Positions 1-11,578 of a stretch of 64,000 bases of DNA are shown in pieces. A program made the position numbers and the translations under genes. The first letter of the stretch is position 1. The number at the start of each line of letters is the position of its first letter. The notes beneath the pieces are model-generated. The model saw only the letters and a program-made list of their open reading frames with translations. It had not been told where the DNA came from and did no database searches. The stretch is from positions 36,783,001 through 36,847,000 of the forward strand of contig NC_080560.1 in NCBI RefSeq assembly GCF_030253575.1, in the 5' to 3' direction. This stretch comes from Rhododendron vialii. Lineage: Eukaryota; Streptophyta; Magnoliopsida; Ericales; Ericaceae.

Positions 1-378
1 AAAGGCAAGGGAAAATGGAAGGGACACCGATACGATTGGAATGACGGAAGCACTAATTGCACTTGCATCGGACTGCTCCAAACACATTCAGTGTCCAGAT
101 CCGGCTGGATAATGCAAACAGATCAAATTTAACCTTCTCAAATTAAATGAATCTAGAGTAAACCGGGTACGGACACGGAATCAGACTTTTTCCTCATGAA
201 ACGTACTCTGGAACTCAACTAAAAATTTCTAAATCCCCGATGAAACATCACCCCACTGTAAATGTTAAAAAGCATTAAACGAAGGCAAAAGGAAGAGCAG
301 CAAACTGCCTCCTCAACCAAACAAGCATGCAAAACGCAATCCTGAGTGATATCCAAATGGAACCGAAGCTATTTTTTC
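1..378. other. 3' flank of HRLI-A, no gene seen
   Basis: This stretch lies downstream of the minus-strand HRLI-A stop codon and probably contains its 3' untranslated region and termination zone. No exon, RNA gene or clear transposon could be recognised in it. Confidence 0.4.
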
Positions 379-3155
379 TCAGTTAGTCTTAGTTTTGGGA
401 GCCTTCTTCTTATGTCTCCTTGGCATTGAGTTCTTCATGCCAATAAAGAAGAGCAATCCACCCATCATTGCCAAACTCTGCATCAAAGAACATAAAGTGA
501 ACAATTTCTATTATAATGTTTCCAGCTACTACTTATGCATCAAGAGATTGAGAATAATGTGAAGACAAATCGATCCTCTTCAGCAGAGAAGTCAAACTGG
601 CTGACCTGTGTAAACTTGAGAAAAAGCAGAGCAAATTCGTTCTTATAGATATCGTAGTTGTAGAAGTCAAACAAGATTGGAATAGCAATTGCCTGGTGTA
701 GAAGCTGCATGTAGCATGATAATGATTCATTAATTACACATCACACAGAAATCAACTTCATTGTCCAAAGAAAACAAAACAAGGATGTATAAAGTGAAAA
801 AACAGACCAGTAGATAAGCTCCAAGAGAGCTACCAAGGATGAAAAGAATGCTCCCAAGACCCTTCATAGCTATACCTGCAGCAACTAGATATTTGATCTG
901 TACATAATAGCACCAGGCGTTATAGATTTTGAAATATCGCAACTTTGATTACTTCAACAAAAGAAGAGTGGGAAAAAAAAAAGTGGTAGTTCCTTACTTC
1001 TACGTCTGGTACTTGAAGCCCAGTCAGTACTGACACGTGGTTTGAGAAAACATCGAACTTTGGGGCCAAGGACTTTGCCGCCGGGCCCCCATCAATGCCA
1101 AATTCATTATACCTACAAACAGGAACGGGTAAGAAGAATTTGAACTTTGAAATCAAGAAGCATGTAGACATTTCTCTGGAGACTACCAAATTCTAGAGGT
1201 GAAGCAGAGTCGAATTATCAAGATTCAAGCAACACACACCACAGTACCACACCATGGCCTTATGATACAACAACTATATTTATAGTAGTTACTCCATTTG
1301 CTTTTGCACTGACTGGGCTTTGTAAAGTCTTTTCCTCTAACATGGTAATTCAAAACATGCAATAGTCTCTCTCTAAAGGACATACACTGGAACAAAACCA
1401 AAATCACACATCCCTTTCATGCACCTAAAAGTAATCATCCAATTCACGCCACTCCCAAGCCTACTCTTTGGCGATCTTATATTTCCATTTATAATCAACC
1501 GGACACAAACTAAGTCTGTTGATGAAAAAGGAAAGAAGATATCCATTCCATATACCACCACCACATACGCATCCTGTAGTGGTTAGGGGCAGGGGGGAGC
1601 AAACAGCACTTTGCTAATTGGTTCCACAACCAAATAGTCCCCACATCGATTTCCTTCAAAACATCTTGCCAACCAAACTTTTCATAAAAACATTATATCT
1701 CCAACAAAACTTTGCGGCATTTATTTCTGGATAAATCTCTTCATAACCACCTCCGCCCACAAATCTCGATCAGAAAATCAGAGAAAGGAACTAAAAATAT
1801 GATCCAGTGCTTCTAGATGTTGCAGCACTTTAAAAGCAAGGTTCAAATACTATTTGTATTGCACGAACACCCGTGTTTCAGTAAAACTACAATTGTACTG
1901 AACCTATCCACGTTTTTTAAACACACAGAGCCATAAAGAATTGCTGCCAAAAGGCCCAAAACACATTATCTCAGTTGAACCTGAATTGTAAAGGTAACTC
2001 GTTGCCGCACAACTCAACCAATGGTCGATCCGACCTCATGTATTTTCAGATTTTCAGTATTGCTTCTGACCCAAATCAATAGTTGGGGATCTTCTATATT
2101 AGGCAATATTTGGTGCTATCTAGTTTACATCCGAGGGTTTGCAAAACAAAGATGCACATTGTATTCTTTTCTTTAACACAGAGGAGATTCCTTTGTCATT
2201 CTTTGCATGTAGATTTGAAGGTAAAACAGAAAAAATAAATAAATAATACAATCTCTTGTTTCCAATTTTGTTAGGGTTGAGAGGATGTGATCCGCAGACG
2301 GATAGTGTGGGCAAACAATTACTTCGGGTCCTTGCCATTGGTATGTAGCTAAGCATAACTTAACTACTTATATTGGAAATCCATTGAATCTTTGTTTAAG
2401 GACAAACAATAATCATTGGTATTTATTCAAGCATAAGTTTTACTTCTCTTAGATTCAAGTTCAAACACCTTTGAATCTTTCTTTAAACACAAACATAAAG
2501 CCTAAAACGATTCTACCTCCTTCCCAAAAAAATTACTATGTCCGCAAAACGAGGTCTTAAAAAATAATGCATTCTTATGGGGGGGGGGGGGGGGGGGCGG
2601 GGGGGAGGGAATCAAACTTTTTCCCGCTAATTACTAGTTACCAATTTAGTTCTTTTCATTTATAAAAAAATTAATGTTTCTTGACAAGAGCCTATTTTTT
2701 CGAGTTCCATGGGACAACACAACAATAACATAACCCATCTAATCCATAATGAGTGGGGGTGTGGGCGGGGGAGGATGGGACAATAGGGAGCGAGTAAACA
2801 AATCGACGGAGAGCAAAGAATAGACAAATTAACAACATCAGAGCATAGTTGAGTGCTCAATTTCAAATCTAACTTATCCCTCAGAGCACTGACGACGGCC
2901 GCAAAACCCCAATCTCAAACTTATCCCTCAGAGCACTGACGATGGCAGCAAAACTCTAGCATCTTCTTACTAAAAGGTTCCGCTCAGAGAAAGACATAAA
3001 CATGCTTACACGTTGAAAGACAAGTTAAACGTAGCAGATCTGATCATGCAAAAAGAGCAGGGAAAGAAAAGAAGAAAAAAGGCTTACTCTTGCCATGCTG
3101 AGAATACGAAGACAGAGGCGAATAGAGCCCTTCCAAGGAACGATACGAACCCCAT
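379..3155 (-). CDS. HR-like lesion-inducer family protein, copy A (5 exons)
   Basis: Small integral membrane protein of the plant HRLI family (DoxX-like fold). Members are named for hypersensitive-response-like lesions on overexpression; the biochemical role is unknown. Exons on the minus strand: 3155-3088, 1112-998, 897-808, 704-606, 477-379, all GT-AG and in frame, giving 156 residues, the usual family length. Visible hallmarks are the N-terminus MGFVSFLGRALFAS, the FGIDGGPAAK motif after exon 1, a hydrophobic segment at about residues 65-91 ending GSSLGAYLL, a DFYNY motif, and a last hydrophobic stretch (about 125-138) followed by a lysine-rich tail ending KTKTN, which fits a KxKxx-type ER-retrieval signal (inference). 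Intron 1 is 2.0 kb and holds a poly(G) run. The paralogue HRLI-B faces away from it 8.4 kb upstream. Confidence 0.93.
1113..3087 (-). other. Intron 1 of HRLI-A with poly(G) tract and short direct repeat
   Basis: The 1975-bp intron between HRLI-A exons 1 and 2 holds a homopolymer G run at 2579-2597 continued after one C to 2605. It also has a direct repeat of about 25 bp (2871 and 2918, period 47) containing the phrase CCCTCAGAGCACTGACGA. No coding exon was recognised inside it. Confidence 0.6.
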
Positions 3156-3968
3156 TGATATTGTTTGAAAACAGTCGACTGAGTCTCTCTCTCTAGAAAA
3201 TCGAGACAGAAAGCAGAGATGCGAGGAGTGGAATTAGGGACAATGTAAGAGGGAAGGTAGAGAACTAGACTACTGCTGGGAGTAGCCGAGTAGGAATAGA
3301 AGTCCCTTCTCAGTTTATTATTCAGTGCGCCCGGCACATGCTCCAACCTCCTCTCACAGCCTAACAACCCCTATTCTATTGGACTTGGGTTTCATGTAGG
3401 CCCCCAAGGCACTACACCCGTCAGTACCCTGAATTGTGGGCCCTCTAGAGTCTACATTAATAATCAAAATCGTTTATTTTTTTTTGCATATATTGAGCAT
3501 ATCATGTGTAAAAAAATCATATTGATCCAACCATATGGCTACCAATATTCAATTAATTTGATTTTTGCATAAATTATCTACTCAATATTAATGACAAAGT
3601 AAAGGGTTTAAAAAACCAATATAAACTATGGAAGCCCCACAACCGAAGGTACAACGGGGTGCAGTGCTTTGGGGCAATGCGGAAGCCCCAACTCCCTATT
3701 CTAACGTTATATTATTCGAAAAGAATTGGATCCATGCATGTATGAACGGTCCTGTCCTATCCATTCTAAGTTATAGATATTTCTTGATTGCAAAATAAGT
3801 GTGCTCCAAAAATATATCAAACAATATCATATCTAGTACGATTATTGACGGGGCTAAAATTGTTAATAATATTTAAAATACGAAGGATTTCCATTAGTGC
3901 AGTATGCCCGAAAATTGCTCAAAAAGTGAAAATTGGATTGTCCAGTTTTTGTCGAACAATTATTATTT
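3156..3968. other. HRLI-A upstream region
   Basis: Presumed promoter and 5' leader of HRLI-A, reading leftwards, followed by AT-rich intergenic DNA. A short pyrimidine/purine microsatellite sits next to the start codon (about 3180-3192). No TATA box could be assigned with confidence and no gene is seen. Confidence 0.35.
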
Positions 3969-4336
3969 AACCACAAACACTTATAAACATACTTACATTT
4001 TTTTGTGGGGCCCACACACATTGGAGGTGTAGTATGTGTGGGCCCTCAATGTGAATATGAGTGAATTTGTATGAGGCCCCGTTCCAGAAACCTTCTTAAA
4101 AAAAATAAACAGCTTATTTCACATTTTTAAACTCAAAAATAAAGTAAATGAAAAATAATTTTTTAAATTTTTTTGCATCGTATAAGAGATCTCATCGAGA
4201 TTATCTAAACAAAATCCATATTGCATATTTTTATATTTCAATAAGCTCATAATTTTTGAGTTTGAAATTATTTTCTTAAAAAATAAGGACTTTTTTTTTT
4301 TTTGTTCCGGAAGGGAGCCTAAGTGTTTGTGGTTGT
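3969..4336. mobile_element. Nested palindromic MITE
   Basis: Outer arms AACCACAAACACTTA (from about 3970) and its reverse complement (about 4320-4335) enclose a second inverted-repeat element at 4075-4319. The inner element's ends read GGCCCCGTTCCAGAAAC and, on the other strand, GGCTCCCTTCCGGAAC. There is no coding capacity. Both layers look like non-autonomous DNA transposons, one inserted at the centre of the other; superfamily not certain. Confidence 0.55.
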
Positions 4337-4954
4337 TAAAAAATTTCACTTATGAAGCTACTATTAACACGTCAAAAGAACCAATCACGTTGGGGCGGCT
4401 CAGTCACGTGGCAAGCAAGTCGCTAATGATCTGTATAGCTGGAAAAAAATAAAGGCCCTGTTAATGTAATAATTTTATTAACGGTCCTTGTATATCCGTT
4501 GCTTTAAAGTTAATCCCCAATGAGGGTTATGCTTTTCTTTCTTGTAAGGTAAGGTTTATCTCCTACTCCTCTTAAATAAGAACCAGTTTTGGTGTGGTTT
4601 CGCTTGCCACTTTTTGGGCTGCTTTTGGACAGTTTTGCCCTCGTTTTGCTAAGTTGTGTTTGTTTGTTTGTTGGGTGGAAAAAGAATTTTACTGCTTTTG
4701 ATTAGTGGGTTGCATGGCAATGGGAATTTAGTTAGTAGGTTGCTTGGCAAAAAAGGGGGCGGACGTTTGTTTTCGGTGGAGTTTTGTATGTATGATTTCA
4801 TCATAGGAGAAAAGAAAACAGAGACAGGGAGAGCTAGAGAGAAAGGCTTTGGTAGAGACAGAAGTTTTGGCAACTGGTGTTTGGGATTTACGCCGTTTGT
4901 TTATTGGATTTTTGCCATTTATTCGGTTGTTCTGGTCCCGTTGGTACGAGGTAA

Positions 4955-5276
4955 TGGGTAATTTCTCATTTCTGATTTTGTAGTTTCTGTTTTTGATTTC
5001 TGCATGTCGAGTGTTTGATTTGTCTGTCTTTGTGTTTGATCTCCGCATGTTGAGTGTTTGATTTCTCTGTGTAGAGTTATTTGTGGTAGGGTTATTAGGC
5101 CAAATTCAGGCTTTTTGGTCCTTGCATGTGTTGTTTTTTGACTGGGTAATTTGTCATTTTTGATTTTGTAGTTTCTGTCTTTGATTTCTGCATGTTGAGT
5201 GTTTGGCTTGTCTGTTTCTGTGTTTGATCTCTGCGTGTTGAGTGTTTGATTTTTTGGTGTAGAGTTATCTGTGTAG
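4955..5276 (+). repeat. Tandem units of about 190 bp, interrupted by a solo LTR
   Basis: A unit starting GGGTAATTT at 4955 is repeated at 5144. Both copies share TTTTGTAGTTTCTG, GTTGAGTGTTTG and GTGTAGAGTTAT blocks. The block GTAGAGTTATTTG followed by CAGGCTTTTTGGTC at 5075-5120 reappears at 7735-7770 on the other side of the solo LTR. The LTR therefore landed in an existing tandem array. Confidence 0.65.
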
Positions 5277-7732
5277 TGTAACGCCCCGATATTTTAAACA
5301 AATATCGGCAGCATAAATAATTATTCTTCAAAAAAAAAAAATACTTTAACATAGGGATTTCTTTATTTCAACTCAAATTAAAAAAATACTGAGCTTCTAT
5401 TCAAAGGCAGACCTTGGTTTGATAAGCATTGAGTCAACTTCTCTTAGAAGATACTGACTTGATAAAAAAATATACTTATTTAGCCTTAATAAAATCTTGC
5501 ATTTTATTGAAATAACTTTAGAGCGACTCTAGTCTTGATACAGACCCCAAGCATACTCGATCTCTGTCTTTAGTATTCCTCTTGTGTCAAACTGCTCCAC
5601 CATTGAATCCTGCACATTCTGGCAAATTGATCGCCGAAGCAACCGATTTACCAGGATACAAACGTATCCGTGAGTGATAATTCACTTAGTAGAATAAGCC
5701 TAACCTTATCAACCCCGTACTTTATAGCTAAGCAGCTTTATCACAATTCATATGAAAATTTCATAATAGAACGACAAGCATTAAATAAATAAATCCATTA
5801 GCAAGCCTTTAAATTAATTTCTTTTGAATCTCACATTTCATAATCATACCTGCACCATAGTATCCATCACTTTTTCAAACTCAAAATTCCGTTGAACATA
5901 TTTCAAACGTTCTGCTACCTTCAATATCACGGGGTATTAGTAGACTATCCACACAATTCTTGGTCCATCAGGCGCCCTCAAGGTCTTGCTAGGCTACCCT
6001 CAATACCTAAGGTCCTGTAAGGCTACCCCTGAGGTCCTGCTTGGCCACCCTCACAATTCTAGGTCCATCAGGTTGCCCCCAAGGTCCTGCTAGGCTACCC
6101 TCAATACTTGAGGTCCTGCCAGGCTACCCCTGAGGTCCTGCTTGGCCACCCTAGCTACGCCGGGTCTTTCAGGCTACCCTCAAGGTCCTGCCAGGCTACC
6201 CTCAATACCTGAGGTCCTGCTAGGCTACCCCTGAGGTCTTGCTAAGCCCACAACTTTCATCTATTTTTTTCTTTTTTCATTAACCATAACAATGTCTGCA
6301 TAATTTCTCATTGAAATCACCAAACGAATCTAAGTCCGACCCAACAATACAACAATCATGAATCCATAATAACATAATCAGTAAACATGATATATTTTAA
6401 TGGGAAAGCAAACATAGCAATTGGTACTGTGCGAGTAAGTAAAGTACGTAGAGTTTTATGATTGGGCCAATGCCCTTAATTTATTAAATAAATGAGAAAT
6501 TTTATCAAACAAATAATTTAACTAGTAATCCTTCATCATTCTATTTATTTATTATAAGAATCATATTCAATTAACACTAAACCAAGGCAACTCAATTATT
6601 TTCATTATCATTCATATATAACACGTAAGTTAAAACCACCAAAACACATCTCTTAGGGCCAAAATTATAAATTCAAGAAGTCCAGGGGAAAAACTGTAAT
6701 TGTTGTGCCATTTGTTTTAAAACTTCCAACTGGTGAACAGTTCCAAAAACGTGACTAGCAATCACGGTTAATAACAGAGCAGTGTCTTCTCGGAAAAATC
6801 TGGGTTTCGTTCGTTCAATTTCAATTTCGAATCTTTTCGATTCTAAAAATAAAAACTAACTTCTTAGTACATTAATATACTTAGAGAGAGGTAGGAGAAG
6901 GATTATAATACCTTTAATCTGGACCAAATGATTTGGTGGAGTCCAGTGGGTTTTCGTTTGGCGGCGAAAGATCAGTATTCTAGCAGCAACTTTGGACTGG
7001 AATAACTTGACCAAACCTCTACCATTTTGGACGATTCCTGGGCCTAACTCAAAGATCTAGAAACGCTCTACAACTTTTGTGAAGAAGTCAAAACCCGAAA
7101 ACCATTCAAACTAGGAGAAAAGTGGGGGTTTTCAGAAGTCCTGTTTGCTGTCTGGAAACAGAAATCCGAAAATTTCACTGATCTTTAGACAGCGATAACT
7201 CTATCAATCCTTGACCGTTTTGGGTGATTCTTGGCTCGAAATCGAAGCTCTCGACACCCTCTACAACATTCGTGAAGAAACTTAGGCCTAAAAACAACAG
7301 CAACTAGTAAGAAACAGGCTGTAAACAGAGGGATGTGATATGGACGAAAATTGAAAGGGTGTGATCCCTCTTTTCTTGTTTCTGTTTATGTAGTAGACTA
7401 GGAGTGTTGTATTGTGAGAGAGAAGTGGGGTTTTTGGGATAAGTATGGAGGTGGTGGAATGCGGAAGGAGAGAGAGATATAGTTTAAGGAGAGTTTGAAG
7501 GGGAGTGGAAGATTGATTTTGATGGAATTTTGGTTAGATAGGATAAGAGATGAGTATGGATACTTGTATATCTGAAGTATAAATATATATCCTATATAAG
7601 TGTGAAAATAATATCAATTATACACATAATAATGTATGATTAATAATTCAATCTAATTAGTTATTGAATTAAGAATTTAACATTATAAATTTGTATTAAA
7701 AAAAAAATAAGGCAAAAATTTGGGTCGTTACA
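5277..7732. mobile_element. Solo LTR, probably Ty3/gypsy chromovirus (2456 bp)
   Basis: The segment begins TGTAACGCCCCG and ends GGGTCGTTACA, the TG...CA termini typical of plant Ty3/gypsy (Tekay/Del-like) LTRs. It is flanked by TGTAG on the left and GGTAG on the right, a 5-bp target duplication with one mismatch. There is no internal gag-pol, primer-binding site or second LTR, so it is a solo LTR left by recombination. A stretch of tandem repeats occupies 5935-6250. Strand cannot be fixed without the internal region. Confidence 0.75.
5935..6250. repeat. Minisatellite inside the solo LTR
   Basis: About ten degenerate copies of an AGGTCCTGCTAGGCTACCCT-type unit, alternating with CTCAATACCTG and CCCCTGAGGTC variants, give a roughly 30/60-bp higher-order periodicity. 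Non-coding. Confidence 0.75.
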
Positions 7733-7887
7733 GGTAGAGTTATTTGTCCAGATCCAGGCTTTTTGGTCGTTGCATGTGCTGTTTTTTTTTTGGGTCTGTT
7801 CTTATGATTGCTTTGTTCTTTTTGGTTGTTGCATGTGTTGTTTTCTGCATTTGGAGCAATTTAGCCACACGAAAACTGGTTCTTATT

Positions 7888-9060
7888 ATAAAGCAGAGGG
7901 ATATATTTCATCATACCAAATTAGGACCAACCAAAGTTATACTTATGGAGAAAGCTATTCTTCACTGTGTCTAGATGAATGTCGTAGAGCAAGGGGTGTA
8001 GGAACAGTAGATAGAAAGAAAGAGTCCATAAGTAAAGAATCACTATGCACTGACGTGAGGCAATAGAATGAGATAGAGAGCACTGGAGATTCTCAAATGG
8101 ATTGAATTATCTCCAGTTCTGTGATTTACTAATATAATTCTTTGTGTCTTATTTTGCTCGTGGGTATAACTAGATATTGATTGTATGTCATTCCGAATCT
8201 GATGAATATGTATTGTTAATTTTGTTCACCAGCATTTGGCCAATTTAAGGAAAACTTTTCAATGAGATCAGATGGTTTCAAAATAAACCCATTCTTTGAA
8301 CTACACATTCAGAGTAATGGCTGGTAATTTTTTAGCATTTCTTGTGCACCACCTAACTATTGACATGTACAAGAACAAAGCACAACAAATTACTGAAGCT
8401 TCTCCATCAAATAGACAAAAAGGAACTGCAGCAATCAAAGGGATCCCATTAATTAGTCCTTTCCATATAGATGCTATCGTCAATTATTTGCTTTCCACTC
8501 CTTTCCCTTTATTGCTGACTTAGTTATGCCAAAATCACTCCTTTTATGAAGCTAATCACTTCCTATCTCCTTCTCTTTCTGATATACCTAATGTTGAATA
8601 TAGATGGGTGCATAATAGTAGTTGCTCCTTGCTCTAGCATTGATAAAAAAGAATCTCTAAGGAATCACAGGCTATTACACTACCATTTTTCCTCTAACTA
8701 AGCTGGCATTCTACATACGAACCTGTTGAATAAGAAAATTTGTTACAATCTAATTTTCTTAACCCTTTTGTAATCATTAATCAAACTAACCCTAAGCTTC
8801 CTTTCATATACTTGACCAAATTTATCCATATAACCTTCACTATCATCAACAAAATCCATAATTTCAAGGAAAATCCAAACCCATCAACACAATAGACATA
8901 AATAATGTGCTTTGCACGTTAGCACGCACCTAGTTAACATTAAACAAATCCACTTTCTACGTGAAAAAAACAAAAACAAACTCCAAATATTCTTATTAAA
9001 TATATTATACTAGTTTTGATATTAAGTTGACAAAGTTTTCTGAAATTAGCCGATACAAGT
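7888..9060. other. Intergenic, nothing recognised
   Basis: AT-rich intergenic DNA between the inverted-repeat element and the GC-rich insertion. Short open frames at about 8296-8523 read on both strands, have no recognisable motifs and no typical plant coding bias. They are considered chance. Confidence 0.4.
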
Positions 9061-9119
9061 ATGAAGTCTCAAAAGTGATAATATTGTATTGATAAATGCC
9101 CAACGACACTTACAAAACG

Positions 9120-10368
9120 GAGATCATTGTAAAGAATTTTGACAAAGCCATCGAGCCCCTCTCTCTCTCTCTCTCTCTCTACCTTATCCAGAGAACCAAA
9201 AAACTCCAAGTCTGGTTTTGGCAGGGGGGAGGGGGCCGCCGCCTCCTCCTTTCCCCTCCTCCCCCCCCGGCTCTTCCCTCCATCTGTTCCCTTTACTTCT
9301 TCTCCCCTCTCCTCTCCTCTCTGGTTTCCTGGATTCGGACCCTCTCTGTTTAGGTGGATTTTCGAGTGTGCTCCGGTAGCTGAGTCCCTGGCCGGAGGCT
9401 TGTGGTCTCCTTCTTCCGGCGCCTCCTTGGCCCCCTGATCTGGTAGTAGTGGCCGGCGGGTGGCGGTGGTGGGATGGTGGTTGTGGGCGGTCAGTGTGGT
9501 GGATTTTGGGGTTTTTTTTTTCATTCTTTTTTCTGCCAGTTTTTTCTGGTTTTCTCCGGCTAGTCTCCCCAGTCCGGATTCGTACCGGTCAGGTTTTCCC
9601 TAATTCGGTGGGTGGTGTTGGTGGGTAAATAAGGATTTTGTGCTGTTTGCTTCCGTTTCTCGTTTTTGCTGGAGTGGTGCTGTGCGGTGGCTGGATGGTT
9701 TCGATTCTTGGTGCTTATTCCGGTTGTTGAATGGTGCTGCGGCAGTTGGAGCGGGTGGTGGTGGTGACTCAATAAGGCTCCGGGCCGTGGCCTTAGGCCA
9801 TTTTTCGTCGTCAGCAAAGGGAGTAATCGGCTTGGGAGTTTTCTCAGTCATCGGCGCCGTGTGACCGGTGATCAGAGATCCTGCATAGGATTCCTACTTC
9901 GATCTCCGTGTCTGGAGCCTGTCGTGCCAGCGTAGGCTTGCCGGAGATGTTTCTCCATCCCTTCAGTTCGAGATCCAGTCGGTTCCGGGTGGTTCCCCTC
10001 GGCTGGAGGTGGCCGGCGTGCTTGTGGTATCCTTCCATGGTGGTTGTGATTGTCTTTCTTGTCTGATTTTTACTCCTGTTTCCATCGGTTTGTATCTATT
10101 ATCTCTAATAGGGTTCTTTTATCAAGCCGGGGTGGCTAGTGGTTAGATGGCTGACCCCTCGTGTCCCGACCCTTTGTGGCGGTGAATCGTGCACAGGTCT
10201 GGTCACTAGTTTTCACGGTTGTTATCGCTGCCCCTGGGTCACCTGTGCTTAGTATTTTATTTCGGTGATGGTTTGCTGTTGGATCCCTATCTCTGCTCTA
10301 GGATGGATTCGCTGTTTTAGCCTATTTTGGCTGTTAATGAAATGGTCTTCGATTCAAAAAAAAAAAAC
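9120..10368 (+). mobile_element. GC-rich, poly(A)-tailed insertion (possible non-LTR retroelement or retrocopy)
   Basis: Base composition jumps sharply to GC-rich from about 9120, starting with a (CT)n run at 9158-9180. It returns to AT-rich after a poly(A) run at 10357-10367, preceded by GTTAATGAAATGG. A compositional island with a 3' A-tail suggests reverse-transcribed origin, such as a 5'-truncated LINE or a processed copy. Open frames on both strands (the longest is 151 codons, minus strand, 9069-9524) look like by-products of GC-rich, stop-poor sequence. No target duplication was found. Confidence 0.4.
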
Positions 10369-11578
10369 AAATCATCAAACAAATACAAAACAAATAAATC
10401 ATAAGGCAATCGATGTCTTTCATCTTAACACAAGCATGGTCTGACGCAACAGTAACACTTCAAGAGAATGTTGAATTAACAGAAGCACGAATGAAAAGAT
10501 TAATTAGAACGGATCAAATTACCCAGATGTAGGGGCCAAGATCCTAGAATGGAAAGAGTTTAGGGATCCTAATCCAGCTTTACCAGCAGATGCCCATAGA
10601 TTTATCATATGGGGTTTGAAATGATTTTTCAATAAATAAAGTTCACCCTCAATTCGACTTTATTTCATGTCAATCGCAGAGTGCTTGACCGTATTAAATT
10701 GTACTTGAATTGTCCATATTGTATTTGAATTGATCTCCATTCAAAAGGGTGAAATCTACCAAAGGATAATCACTTCCAGGGGAACATTGGACTCGGAAAT
10801 TCCCACCTCCCCCTCACACCACAAGTCTACAACAAAAACAATCAATGCAGAATCAGAGTTGAGCGTCATTTTTTTTTGTTAAACAATATATATACTGAAA
10901 AGAAAAGTTAGGTATACACATGATCGGACATTGGTATACGCATGATTGAGATTTGAGACACATTTGTCTCATAGTTCATTCTCTAAAATCTAAATCATAT
11001 TGTCCATTCATTTTTGTTTAAAAACAAAAAACTGTAAGGAATAATTCCCCTAAAATAACCCTTACGACTATTCAAAAAAAATAATCTTCTGAAATTTACT
11101 CGCTTCGGATCCATTTAGGCCTGATTTTACTAAGCCTTCTTAAAAAAAAGTATTAATTTAAAAATTTTAAATTTAAAAATAATGTATATACGAAAAATAA
11201 TCTATTATTAACTCTTTGAAACTTAGGCTCTATTTGAAACTTATAGAAAGAAAAAGAAAATAAAATAGAAGGAAAATAGGAGAAAAATAGGTGGTAAAAT
11301 TTACTATTCACGAAACTTGAAATCTTATTTTATTCACTATTTCTCTTTCAACCAAGTAATAAAAGGAATTTTTTTTTTAATTTTCCTTTCTTTTTCTCTT
11401 TTTTCGCTAACTTCCAAACGTAGCCATCTGTTATGTTTCCAGTTATATTTACATTTCACCAACCCCACCCTTCAAACTTCAAAGTTCAAACACGCTCGGA
11501 CAACGTTTGATTTCCACTTTTACAGCGCCCCCAGGCGAGGAGGCCCCAGATTTGCTCTCTCTCTCTCTCTCTCCAACA
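10369..11578. other. HRLI-B upstream region
   Basis: AT-rich intergenic DNA becoming pyrimidine-rich near the HRLI-B start. A (CT)n tract lies directly before the ATG (about 11556-11572), as is common in plant 5' leaders. No other gene is seen. Confidence 0.4.

Larger units (their letters stand above)
4575..7887. mobile_element. Inverted-repeat-bounded element with a solo LTR nested inside
   Basis: A 23-bp sequence at 4575-4597 (starting AATAAGAACCAGTTTT) recurs in inverse orientation at 7865-7887 with one mismatch. These look like the terminal repeats of a non-autonomous DNA element of about 0.86 kb, which was split by the 2.46-kb solo LTR at 5277-7732. The interior carries 190-bp tandem units and no plausible gene; short open frames in it are chance. 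No convincing target-site duplication was found, so the element class is open. Confidence 0.5.

Noticed and set aside
9069-9524. 151-codon minus-strand open frame in the GC island
   Set aside because: Low-complexity Pro/Arg/Glu/Gly composition and open frames on both strands show it is a by-product of GC-rich, stop-poor sequence.
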